NCBI GenBank assembly: GCA_028871455.1
Contig: JAGWNF010000011.1
Span: forward strand, 34,980-98,979
Direction of reading: 5' to 3'
Length of the DNA stretch: 64,000 nucleotides
Source: Alphaproteobacteria bacterium
GTDB taxonomy: Bacteria > Pseudomonadota > Alphaproteobacteria > ATCC43930 > CGMCC-115725
Part shown: piece after piece, positions 49,937 to 61,081 of the stretch
Layout: each line of letters opens with the position of its first letter
How positions within the stretch are numbered: position 1 is the stretch's first letter
Notes under the pieces: generated by a model
The model's input: only the letters and a program-made list of their open reading frames with translations
Databases searched by the model: none
Told to the model about the DNA's origin: nothing
Program-made: the position numbers and the translations under genes

Positions 49937-49975
49937 GAATGCGCTTCTCCAAGTCGTTCGCGGACCATGTGTGTT

Positions 49976-50134
49976 TCACACGAACCGAAACCCGATCGCC
50001 CAGACGAATAGTCCAACAAGAAAAACTACTGAACCTTACTGCTCCAAAATCGACCGTCGCCTCGGCATCACACGTGCACTGAACGCGACCGCGAGCCCGA
50101 TCACCATGAGACCGATCCCCAGTATCCGGGCCAT
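49976..50134 (-). pseudogene. Two-helix membrane microprotein split by an in-frame TAA
   Basis: From ATG 50134 the frame gives a hydrophobic helix (ILGIGLMVIGLAVAFSA), a basic hinge RRRS, then a TAA at 50,036, and continues in the same frame as a second helix (VVFLVGLFVWAIGFRF) to TGA 49,976. The two halves look like one ~50-residue protein with a nonsense mutation. It could also be a real 32-residue protein. Confidence 0.4.
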
Positions 50135-50430
50135 TGGCTTTGCCCTCTAACGGGATGGATACGTGACCGGCTATGCGCACGTTCAGCCTCGCACCTGCGA
50201 CACCTGCCACAGAACGAACCGTCACAAATTCCAATATGCGTGAAAGACCGTAGGTATCGGGCCGAGCTAACTGCGCGTGCCTCTGTTCCCGCGCGAGCAT
50301 TCGCCCACGTTGACTTCTGCTCTCGGATGCTGGCGAAGTATTGAATGAAATTGCTGTAAGGTGACTAAATAAATTTTAATGTTTTTGGAAAGCCGGGAAA
50401 CTCTTCGGCCGCCCTGCGGACAGGGGATCG

Positions 50431-51249
50431 GTGGTCTCAGACTATCGACAGGAGCAAATCCGCTACTTCCGCCCGCCCGATCTGGCGGGCACGGAACTAT
50501 TGAGCGCTAGCCGTTGCGCCTGTACTTGGCGCGTTATCGAAAAGACATATGCCGTGTGCGCAGTCAGTGCCGGTGGTGGGGATTATCACTACCGCGGTGG
50601 CCACTATATCAACGGCGCCAAAAAGCTAACCTTCATGGAACCGGGCGAACTACACTACACAACCGTTGTATACCAGCCAGCAGATTTCACAGTCTTATTT
50701 ATTTCGCCGCAGGAAGTCGAAAAGTTTACCGCAGAACTCGGAGTACCGGGCACTCCGCATTTTGGCGCACAGCCGATAGATGATCCGGCGCTCTCTGACT
50801 CCATTTTCCGCCTGTATGGAGTGGTCCAGGCCAGTGAAACACCTTTGACTCAACAGTCCAAGTTTACCGCTTGCATACGTCTCATTCTTGGACATGCGGA
50901 TCGAACAGTTCGTCCGATCAGACGCCCATTCGAGCATTGCGCTGTGGCGCGCATAAAATCCTATCTCGAAGAAAACTATTCAGCACCCGTGACGCTTGAC
51001 GAACTATCGGCGGTCGCCGGTGGAATGAGTCGCTTTTGGCTAATACACGCCTTCACCCGAAACGTCGGAATGCCACCCCACGCCTATCAGCTACAGTGCC
51101 GCATTCATCGGGCACGAACGCTGCTGTTGAAGGGAATGCCGCTGGCCCAGGTCGCGACACACTGCGGGTTCTCTGATCAAAGTCACTTCACGCGTCATTT
51201 CAAGCGCATCCTCAACGTGACGCCGGGACAATATGCTCGTGATCGTTAG
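50431..51249 (+). CDS. AraC-family transcriptional regulator
   Basis: A 272-residue protein. An N-terminal cupin-like sensing domain is followed by the AraC DNA-binding domain with two HTHs (VTLDELSAVAGGMSRFWLIHAF and PLAQVATHCGFSDQSHFTRHF). GTG 50431 is the only reasonable start. The target may be the secreted-protein cluster to its left, but nothing proves it. The 296 bases before it show no gene. Confidence 0.88.
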   Translation: MVSDYRQEQIRYFRPPDLAGTELLSASRCACTWRVIEKTYAVCAVSAGGGDYHYRGGHYINGAKKLTFMEPGELHYTTVVYQPADFTVLFISPQEVEKFTAELGVPGTPHFGAQPIDDPALSDSIFRLYGVVQASETPLTQQSKFTACIRLILGHADRTVRPIRRPFEHCAVARIKSYLEENYSAPVTLDELSAVAGGMSRFWLIHAFTRNVGMPPHAYQLQCRIHRARTLLLKGMPLAQVATHCGFSDQSHFTRHFKRILNVTPGQYARDR

Positions 51250-51272
51250 ACCGCACTGGGCTCGGCGCAAAC

Positions 51273-51350
51273 GCCCCTCACCCAGCTTTGGGTAAGGCTC
51301 GCGCCGCTCGCCAACCTAAAGCAACTCTCTCGCCCTTCCAGGGGGAGAAG
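51273..51350. repeat. Dispersed GC-rich palindromic repeat, copy 4
   Basis: cccctcacccagctttgggt ... ccaacctaaagcaactctc ... agggggaga; same family as 35,404. Confidence 0.75.
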
Positions 51351-51470
51351 GAAGCGCGGGGCATGAAGCGATCACGCGACTTCTGATTATTTGCTTCGCA
51401 AGACGGCCGCGCCTCTCCGGTCGAGCTTCGCACGTCAGGTGCTACGCGCCCGCGCGGCCTTTGCTACGCG

Positions 51471-52193
51471 CTAGTACATATGCTGGCCGCCGTTGATCGA
51501 GAGCGTCGAGCCGGTGATGAAGGTGGCTTCGTCGGCGACCAGGAAGAGCACGCCGCGCGCGATCTCGTCGGCGTGACCCAGGCGGCCGATCGGCACGCGC
51601 GCGATGATCTTCTTCAGCACGTCCTCGGGCACGGCGCGCACCATCTCGGTGTCGATGTAGCCGGGCGCGATGGCGTTGACCGTGATGCCCTTGGCGGCGC
51701 TTTCCTGCGCCAGCGCCTTGGTGAAGCCGTGGATGCCCGACTTGGCGGCGGCGTAGTTGACCTGGCCGTACTGGCCGGCCTGGCCGTTGATCGAGCCGAT
51801 GTTGACGATGCGGCCGAAGCCGCGCGCGCGCATGCCCTCGATGACGAGACGGCACATGTTGAAGCATGAGGTCAGGTTACAGGCGATGACGGCCTGCCAC
51901 TGCTCCGGCGTCATGCGATGGAGCACGGCGTCGCGCGTGATGCCGGCATTATTGACGAGAACATCGATGGGCCCGAGCTCGGCCTCGATCCGCTTGACGC
52001 CCGCCTCGCACGCCTTGAAGTCGGAGACGTCGAAGGCGAAGGCGCGGATGCCGGTCTCGGCGGTGAACTGCTTCGCCGGCTCGTGGCTGGTGGCGTAATT
52101 CGCGGCGACGACGTAGCCGGCGCCCTTGAGCGCCTCCGAGATGGCGCGGCCGATGCCGCGCGTTCCGCCGGTGACGACTGCGACCCTGGACAT
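51471..52193 (-). CDS. phaB: Acetoacetyl-CoA reductase PhaB
   Basis: A 240-residue NADPH-dependent short-chain dehydrogenase that makes (R)-3-hydroxybutyryl-CoA for polyhydroxybutyrate. The cofactor motif is TGGTRGIG, the structural NNAG motif is near residue 86, and the active site has Ser in NIGSINGQAG with Tyr/Lys in NYAAAKSG. phaA should lie directly upstream, and its end does, but that gene is interrupted. Confidence 0.93.
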   Translation of the reverse strand: MSRVAVVTGGTRGIGRAISEALKGAGYVVAANYATSHEPAKQFTAETGIRAFAFDVSDFKACEAGVKRIEAELGPIDVLVNNAGITRDAVLHRMTPEQWQAVIACNLTSCFNMCRLVIEGMRARGFGRIVNIGSINGQAGQYGQVNYAAAKSGIHGFTKALAQESAAKGITVNAIAPGYIDTEMVRAVPEDVLKKIIARVPIGRLGHADEIARGVLFLVADEATFITGSTLSINGGQHMY

Positions 52194-52245
52194 GCCCGAT
52201 ACTCCCCTCGTCCTCAGACCGTTTCCTGCGACGCCTTCTTATGGG

Positions 52246-52286
52246 CCCCCTCACCCTGCCCTCTCCCCCTAACGGGGGCGAGGGAA
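52246..52286. repeat. Dispersed repeat, short copy upstream of phaB
   Basis: ccccctcaccctgccctc followed by aacgggggcgaggga; a short member of the 23,901 family. Confidence 0.55.
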
Positions 52287-52330
52287 GAAAAAGGAAGCTC
52301 TCTCACCCGTCATGGCCGGGCCGGGCCCGG

Positions 52331-55281
<2,951 letters not shown>

Positions 55282-55285
<4 letters not shown>

Positions 55286-55869
55286 GGCCGGACCGGCTTC
55301 ACTTTCGGCTTCGGCGCGCTGGCCTGTTCGATGAGATAGGCTCCGTACTCCCACAACTTCTCGGCAAGCATGATCAGAAAATCAGCCAGCCCTTGAAGCA
55401 ACTTGCCGATGCTTTCGATGTTCGTCGGTGGCTTGCCGAGCCTGGCCGATTGTGTGTGATCCTTTTGCATATGGCTCAGCTTGCGATGGCAGTTGCGGCA
55501 GACGCAGACCAAGGTCTTGCCATGGTCCTTGCCTTCAACGTGATGCAGCTCCATGCAGCGCCAATCGGTCTCGCCACAACAGACACAGATCGGATTGTCG
55601 GTGCCGAGCCGCTCAAACGCTTTCTGCCGGCGCGTCTCCTGCTGCATCTCGGCTTCGCTCATTGACGGGCTCGGTGTGGATGAACGTTGCGCCGCCTGCG
55701 CCGTCGCTTTGATTCGCTCCGCGCATCCATCGCAAAGCAGGAAGCGCCGGGGATGATCGCCGTTGCCGGTCAGACAGTGCCATTTGAGAGTCGTGTGACG
55801 TCCGCCGCATTGCGCGCATACCGCATTCGGCGGGATCGGGCGTTCAAACTGGCTTTCATTCGCAGTCAT
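55282..55869 (-). CDS. HNH endonuclease with extra zinc ribbon
   Basis: A 195-residue protein. An N-terminal CAQC ... CDGC pair forms a likely zinc ribbon. The HNH core follows: CVCCGETDWRCMELHHVEGK, then CRNCHRKLSHMQ, with His-His, Asn and His in the expected order and two CxxC zinc pairs. HNH genes accompany PolB and Cas1 in casposons. Its stop overlaps the PolB ATG. Confidence 0.85.
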
Positions 55870-55917
55870 TTCACCACTCCATGGAAAAATGGTTTAGACG
55901 GGAAAGACATTTCCGGC

Positions 55918-56238
55918 TCATTTGTCAGGCGATGGATCGAGCGCCTCGCGCTGCATGCGATTGATCAACGCTTGTGCGAACCGCATCCGCGATTCCGCCA
56001 CCGTCACGAGTAAATCGACTTCCGCAAGCAGTGCGTCGGTAACGACTTCGAGCTTATCCGGCGGGATCGACATCGGTCGTGGCTTGGTGCTATGCGTACG
56101 CTTCAACCGGCGGAAGCAATTTCTGCAAAGTACGGCAGTCACACCACCGATGTGATATCCCTTCAACTTCCTCAAGTTTGCCTCGCCATAGGCGACACAT
56201 GCGCGGTGGAGAGCTTTCATTCTGCGACGCTTCGACAT
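55918..56238 (-). CDS. Small zinc-finger-like protein of the element
   Basis: A 106-residue basic protein (HRACVAYGEANLRKLKGYHI ... LCRNCFRRLKRTH) with Cys pairs reminiscent of a degenerate HNH or zinc ribbon, and a helical C-terminus. Function unknown. It lies 48 bases upstream of the HNH gene. Confidence 0.55.
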   Translation of the reverse strand: MSKRRRMKALHRACVAYGEANLRKLKGYHIGGVTAVLCRNCFRRLKRTHSTKPRPMSIPPDKLEVVTDALLAEVDLLVTVAESRMRFAQALINRMQREALDPSPDK

Positions 56239-56256
56239 TGGGCATGCTCCGGTCTT

Positions 56257-56775
56257 TTAGGTGATGACCTGGTAGACTTCGGCGATTGGCTCGGGAACCG
56301 AGTTGACCCGGTACAGAGCGTTGACGCGCGTTTCGAGCGAGAATTCGCGACCCTGTACGTCCCTGATCGATTGCCCAGCAAATTCCTCCAGCGCCGACGG
56401 GTCATTCGTGCGCAGCAATCGGCGGACAGCATTTAGATAGCGGCCGTTCTTGCGCGCCATCCTGCGGCTTAGCACGGCGAGGTGCCGTTGGCCGTTGCTG
56501 AACGTGAGCATTAGGCGGCTGCGCCGCCGATGCCTTTTCAATCGAAGTGCCCGCCGCTTCACCGAGGCGCGCGTTTTCTTAAGGCGCTTCGCTTCTCGCC
56601 GAGTTACACGACGGCGTAATGGTCGGCGTGACTTCTTTCCTAGGTTTCGTGCGACTGTTGCGCGGAGCCGACGTTTCGGTCTCTTATGCGATCGACTGGT
56701 GCGCCCCGGTCGTGAGCGTTGGGGTCGCTTGTGTTTTGATCTGCTGGGCCGAAACCTTTTTCGACGCCGTGCCAT
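56257..56775 (-). CDS. Very Arg/Lys-rich protein of the element
   Basis: Residues 1 to about 90 are dominated by Arg and Lys (RKRFRPSRSKHKRPQRSRPG), like a histone-type tail. The last ~80 look folded (LMLTFSNGQRHLAVLSRRMA ... NALYRVNSVPEPIAEVYQ). GGAGGGAA precedes ATG 56775. It may coat DNA or RNA. No family recognised. Confidence 0.55.
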   Translation of the reverse strand: MARRRKRFRPSRSKHKRPQRSRPGRTSRSHKRPKRRLRATVARNLGKKSRRPLRRRVTRREAKRLKKTRASVKRRALRLKRHRRRSRLMLTFSNGQRHLAVLSRRMARKNGRYLNAVRRLLRTNDPSALEEFAGQSIRDVQGREFSLETRVNALYRVNSVPEPIAEVYQVIT

Positions 56776-56888
56776 TGCCCGTTCCCTCCGTCGAGAACGC
56801 GCAAACAGTGCAACCACGGACCGGGATAGTGAAACTAAAGCGCTGGCAGAGTCGTATACCGATTATGTTTAGGCAACTATGTGAAGGA

Positions 56889-57668
56889 TCAGGTCCGCTT
56901 CGACCTAGCTCGCATTTCAGATTTGCGGGACAAGGATTTTTCCGCACGCATCGCCGTCACAACGTCTTTTTCCCGAACCCGCTCAAGCGGCTGTAAAAGT
57001 GCGCGGCAGAACTTAAAAGCGTCTGTTAATCCGGCGCCCTTGTGATAATCGATGGTGAACTTACGGCCTAATTGATGTGTCCAGAATTCCGAACATCCAA
57101 GGATGAAATGCCGCAGCGCCGTGTCAGGTTTCGGGCCCGGGCTGCGTTTCAACGATTTGATACGGCGAATCAGAGTGGCCCTCAAAAGCACGGCCAAACG
57201 GAGTAGCTCGCGGTAATGTGACTCCACACGTTTCTGATGCTCAGTTAATCCCGGGAAGTCGGTCTGCGTTTCCGGCTCGCGACGCCCGCGGGCGGTCATT
57301 AGGATTTCGGTCGCGATGTTATAGAAATGCGGATGGTCATAGCTTTTTTTGAGCCAATTCAGGAACGCCTCAGTGACCTTGAGAAAATCTTGATATGTTT
57401 TTCGGGCAGTCGCCGGCAATTCGTGCAAGTCGCCAAACCGACGCTCCAAGATGTAATTGTCAGCGATACGCCTCAGTTCGTACGCGAGTTTTGGATCAAG
57501 GGCTGTGAATTTGAATTCGGACCCTAATGCAGAGAGAAACTTATCGTTATAAGCCTTCTCCGCGATTTCCCAGGAGCTGTGACCATCGTCGTTGTCAATA
57601 CGGGCTCTCATGAAGGTGTTCTCGGCCGACTCCAGTGCGAATAGGTCTATGACCTTGGAGGTGCTCAC
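56889..57668 (-). CDS. Unknown helical protein of the element
   Basis: A 259-residue, mostly alpha-helical protein with a basic C-terminus (SLSRKSEMRARSKRT). GTG 57668 is the start. It is the first gene of the leftward operon and is divergent from the Cas1 operon. No motif recognised. Confidence 0.6.
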   Translation of the reverse strand: MSTSKVIDLFALESAENTFMRARIDNDDGHSSWEIAEKAYNDKFLSALGSEFKFTALDPKLAYELRRIADNYILERRFGDLHELPATARKTYQDFLKVTEAFLNWLKKSYDHPHFYNIATEILMTARGRREPETQTDFPGLTEHQKRVESHYRELLRLAVLLRATLIRRIKSLKRSPGPKPDTALRHFILGCSEFWTHQLGRKFTIDYHKGAGLTDAFKFCRALLQPLERVREKDVVTAMRAEKSLSRKSEMRARSKRT

Positions 57669-57742
57669 GCAATTCCGAACCGGTGGAGCCTATCAATTGT
57701 GTGAAGCGCAAAGCGCGTATTCGGCAGCAATTTCTTGGGATT

Positions 57743-57925
57743 ATGGAACCCCGTAAATTGACCGGAAATATGAATTTTCCTATAATAATCAATGAAATAA
57801 CGGGCCGGCAGTCGACGCAGCTGACCTTGAATTGGCATCATTCGGACCGTTCATTGCGGACACTCATGGTGGCCGAACTGGGGAATTTGATCCGGAATAA
57901 AGGGATGCAATTTTATGCTCCGTAG
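57743..57925 (+). CDS. 60-residue ORF coupled to cas1
   Basis: MEPRKLTGNMNFPIIINEIT ... ending by overlapping the Cas1 start by 11 bases, which suggests translational coupling. The frame is open upstream to GTG 57683. Not recognised; it is too short and unlike Cas2. Confidence 0.45.
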   Translation: MEPRKLTGNMNFPIIINEITGRQSTQLTLNWHHSDRSLRTLMVAELGNLIRNKGMQFYAP

Positions 57926-59162
57926 CTCAACCATCGAAGCCGCAATTGCCGGTCGCAATAATAGCCCGCAATCGAGATCATATTCAGGTCGGTCGAAATT
58001 AACTAAGTCGAATGGACAATCATCCGATCATTCCGTTCAATCAGATGATCAATCAGCCGTTCATTCCGATCATGATGATCGTTCATGGGCCGATCGATCG
58101 GATTTCTGGCTCCAGAAGATCACCCCGAAGTCCCGTCAATTCGTGAAACGGGCTGGAATTGCCGAACCGCTCATTTTGACCGGCCATGGCGTCAGCCTGC
58201 GGATCGATCACGGCAGTCTCTTGGTCCGGAATGGCTTTACCCATTACCCGCAGGATCGGGAGGAATGGCGGTTCTTTTCCGGCGATTGGCGCCTACCGTC
58301 GCGGATTGTCCTGCTCGACGTGGACGGCGGAATTTCATTTGACGCATTGGCATGGCTCGGCACTCGCCAGATTCCCATGGTGCAAATCAATTGGCGGGGT
58401 GAGGTGACCAATATCGTCTGCATGATCGGGACGGCCGTGAGTACCAAGCTGGCCGAGCGCCAGAGGGCGGCCCGCGCCGGCAGGCAATGCGTTCGCATTG
58501 CCCACGACCTGATTACTCAGAAGGTGGCCAATAGCATCGCGACATTGCGATCAGCATTCCCGAATTCGCCAGTTGCTAAATCGGCACTCAAAAAGCTCAA
58601 CGCTGAATTGGCTGATCTTGGGCGCCGGGTTCCTCCGTCGGTCGGCCAATTAAGGGGTATCGAGGGCCGAGTGGGATACGCGTATTTCAATGCATGGCGG
58701 TCGCATTCACTCAATTGGTCAAACACGAAGCGCCATCCTTTCCCCGATGATTGGTATCGGATCGGACCCCGATCATCGAAAGCCGGCAAAATCTCCAATC
58801 CCAACCGCTTTGCTACACATCCTTTCAACGCGATGCTCAATTACGCCTATGGCGTGCTCGAAACCCAAGTGCGCCGCCAGATCGTGGCCTCGGGTCTGGA
58901 CCCGGCATTCGGGTATCTCCATGGCAGCTACAGCGGCAAGCAAGCGCTGGTCTATGACCTGATGGAGCCATTACGGCCGGTCATTGATCGGCAGGTGTTG
59001 GAATTCGTGCAGCACCAGAGATTCGAACCGGCGGACTTCGTGCTTTTGGACGATGGCGTATGTCGGCTCAATCCGCAGCTGGCTCGAAATATCGTTCGAG
59101 CGATCGACGTTTCAGGCGACGCTCAGAAATGCCTCGGCCGGTTCGTTCGTTCGCTGAATTGA
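57915..59162 (+). CDS. cas1: Solo Cas1 integrase (candidate casposase)
   Basis: A 415-residue Cas1. Residues 1-60 form a Ser/Asp/His-rich extension. The beta domain (about 85-175) and alpha domain (about 180-400) carry the metal ligands E250 (RGIEGRVGYAYF), H336 (FGYLHGSYSGK) and D348/E351 (YDLMEPLRP). All are intact, so DNA integration activity is likely. No cas2, interference genes or repeat array are nearby; instead a PolB and an HNH nuclease are, which marks a casposon. AAAGGGA precedes the ATG. Confidence 0.93.
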   Translation: MLRSSTIEAAIAGRNNSPQSRSYSGRSKLTKSNGQSSDHSVQSDDQSAVHSDHDDRSWADRSDFWLQKITPKSRQFVKRAGIAEPLILTGHGVSLRIDHGSLLVRNGFTHYPQDREEWRFFSGDWRLPSRIVLLDVDGGISFDALAWLGTRQIPMVQINWRGEVTNIVCMIGTAVSTKLAERQRAARAGRQCVRIAHDLITQKVANSIATLRSAFPNSPVAKSALKKLNAELADLGRRVPPSVGQLRGIEGRVGYAYFNAWRSHSLNWSNTKRHPFPDDWYRIGPRSSKAGKISNPNRFATHPFNAMLNYAYGVLETQVRRQIVASGLDPAFGYLHGSYSGKQALVYDLMEPLRPVIDRQVLEFVQHQRFEPADFVLLDDGVCRLNPQLARNIVRAIDVSGDAQKCLGRFVRSLN

Positions 59163-59183
59163 TTGGAAACCTGGAATCAAGAA

Positions 59184-59345
59184 ATGGGAGACTCTCACCC
59201 CGGAAGCCTCCCAGAGCCATCTGCCAGCTTCCAGATACCCCAACAGAATGATAGCGTTCACGGCATCTGGGAAATGTCGTCCCGATGGTTCGCATTTGGT
59301 CCAGAGCTGAGGCTACAGAAACAAAAAATTGAAGGGTGTTCCTGA
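59184..59345 (+). CDS. 53-residue ORF coupled to the ParA gene
   Basis: MGDSHPGSLPEPSASFQIPQ ... ends with TGA overlapping the ATG of the ParA gene (TGATG). Proximity suggests it could be a real first gene of the ParA-HEPN operon. No similarity recognised. Confidence 0.35.
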   Translation: MGDSHPGSLPEPSASFQIPQQNDSVHGIWEMSSRWFAFGPELRLQKQKIEGCS

Positions 59346-60397
59346 TGCATAAGACCATCTCCTTGTTCAACCACAAAGGCGGCGTAAGCAAGACGACCAC
59401 AACATTTAATCTTGGTTGGATGCTTGCCGAAATGGGCCACAATGTTGTGATGATAGATGCAGATCCCCAATGTAACCTAACCGGCTTGGTGCTCGATTTT
59501 GATTCCGCGGAAGATCTTGATGAGTTTTACAAGAAACATCCGCACCAAAATATCTATGACGCTTTGACACCAGCTTTTGAAGCACAGCCGAGAACAATTG
59601 AATCGGTCGATTGCGTTCGAGTGAAATCCCGTAGTCGGTTATTTCTCTTACCGGGGCACGTGAACCTTTCTGAATATGAAGTTACGCTGGGTATCGCCCA
59701 GGAACTCTCAGGATCGATTCAGGCGTTGAGAAATTTACCGGGTGCATTCCACTTTCTAATTTCATTAATTGCGGTGGCTACAAAGGCAGATTTCGTCTTA
59801 ATCGACATGAGCCCCAGTTTGGGTGCAATCAACGAAAATCTTCTTATGACCAGTGATTGTTTTCTGGTCCCGACTGCACCCGATTATTTTAGTCTGATGG
59901 CGATCAATTCACTTTCCAGAATTCTTCCGAAATGGATTGAATGGGCGAAGAAGGCCGCAACGTTAGAAACACTGAAGAGTGCAGCGTACCCGTTTCCGGA
60001 GCCACGATTGAAGTTCTTAGGAACGGTGATTCAGAAATATCGTCCGCGTAAGGGACAGGCCACCGAAGGATTTCAATCTTGGATTAACGCTGTAAATGAG
60101 ATGGTTTCGAATACGCTGTTTCCGACTCTTCGTAAATCGGGTGTGACCTTTGATGATAAAATGTATGAGAGTGCCGGGGTGCGGGCCGACGCCTCTTACT
60201 GTCTCGCTCAAATTCCGGATTTCAATACTCTTATTGCGACGTCTCAAACTCATAAAACCCCCGTGTTTGCGTTGAAGGACCAAATGTTTGGCCACACGGG
60301 GACCGTCCTTCAGCAGGACCGTCAAAAGCGCGACGAGTTTCGGGCGATTTTCGCAGCGATGGCCGAACACGTAGCTTCTCTCGCGAAAAATGCATAG
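59345..60397 (+). CDS. ParA-family (MinD/ParA-like) ATPase
   Basis: A 350-residue P-loop ATPase. The deviant Walker A is NHKGGVSKTTTTFNLGW, Walker A' is VVMIDADPQCNLTGL and Walker B is FVLIDMSPSLGAIN. GAAGGG precedes ATG 59345. There is no parB; instead a HEPN gene overlaps its end by 8 bases, so the pair probably acts together in defence or toxin-antitoxin fashion rather than in plasmid partitioning. Confidence 0.88.
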   Translation: MHKTISLFNHKGGVSKTTTTFNLGWMLAEMGHNVVMIDADPQCNLTGLVLDFDSAEDLDEFYKKHPHQNIYDALTPAFEAQPRTIESVDCVRVKSRSRLFLLPGHVNLSEYEVTLGIAQELSGSIQALRNLPGAFHFLISLIAVATKADFVLIDMSPSLGAINENLLMTSDCFLVPTAPDYFSLMAINSLSRILPKWIEWAKKAATLETLKSAAYPFPEPRLKFLGTVIQKYRPRKGQATEGFQSWINAVNEMVSNTLFPTLRKSGVTFDDKMYESAGVRADASYCLAQIPDFNTLIATSQTHKTPVFALKDQMFGHTGTVLQQDRQKRDEFRAIFAAMAEHVASLAKNA

Positions 60398-60992
60398 CGC
60401 TCTCGTTCAGTTTCAAGAGAACGTTAGGCGCATTAGAGAACTCGGTAACTTGGCGGAAGGTGTCGAAAATTTGACGACGCCAGTCATCGATGTTTCCGAC
60501 ATATTGCGTGCCCAATTAGTGTTTGCCGTAAGCGCGCTGGATCAGTTTGTTCATGAGTTGATTCGTCTCGGCATGATAGAAATTGCAAAAGGGAACAGGC
60601 CTAAAACGCGGCGCTATAATCGCTTCCCTATGGCAATTGTCACTATTGAGTCTGTGTTACAAGGCTTGCCGGCTGAGACGCTTATCAGCGATGCGGTCAG
60701 GATGAGGCATTCTTGGCTGAGTTTCCAAGACCCTAGCAGGATTGCCGAGGCCGTGAAGTTGATATCTTCCACGGTACTTTGGGACGCGGTTGGTCGGGAG
60801 CTCGGTATGACCGGTGAAAGTGTTCAAACGCGCCTAAAGCTGATTACCGATCGCAGAAATAAGATAGCGCACGAAGCTGACGTCGATCCTGCAAATCCTG
60901 GATTTCGATGGCCGATTACAAAGACGCTCGCAACTGAATCAGTCGAGTTTATCGAGCGCGTTGCAATCGCAATCGGTAAGACGCTGATCTAG
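60390..60992 (+). CDS. HEPN-domain protein (RiboL-PSP-HEPN-like)
   Basis: A 200-residue helical protein with LRAQLVFAVSALDQFVHELI and the catalytic R-x4-H motif in RRNKIAHEAD. HEPN proteins with this motif are usually RNases that cut tRNA or mRNA. It overlaps the ParA ATPase gene by 8 bases, so the two are coupled. Confidence 0.75.
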   Translation: MHSALVQFQENVRRIRELGNLAEGVENLTTPVIDVSDILRAQLVFAVSALDQFVHELIRLGMIEIAKGNRPKTRRYNRFPMAIVTIESVLQGLPAETLISDAVRMRHSWLSFQDPSRIAEAVKLISSTVLWDAVGRELGMTGESVQTRLKLITDRRNKIAHEADVDPANPGFRWPITKTLATESVEFIERVAIAIGKTLI

Positions 60993-61081
60993 TTGATCCA
61001 ATAAGGAACGGTCAAGCAACACAGAATACAACTAGGACCACGCAAAAGCGCCTCTTGCAATCAAGTATTTACGGCTCTGCA

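Noticed and set aside
49923..50300. 125-codon minus-strand ORF
   Set aside because: It has no ribosome site or motif and covers the two-helix microprotein in another frame.
56619..56996. Hydrophobic ORF on the plus strand opposite the Arg/Lys-rich gene
   Set aside because: The minus-strand gene has a strong ribosome site and fits the operon; the plus frame looks like its antisense shadow.
57915..59162. Cas1 as part of a CRISPR-Cas locus
   Set aside because: No cas2, no effector genes and no regularly spaced repeats were seen in the window; the neighbours are PolB and HNH.
59345..60397. ParA as evidence of plasmid origin
   Set aside because: No parB, replication gene or centromere repeats were seen; the overlap with a HEPN gene points elsewhere.
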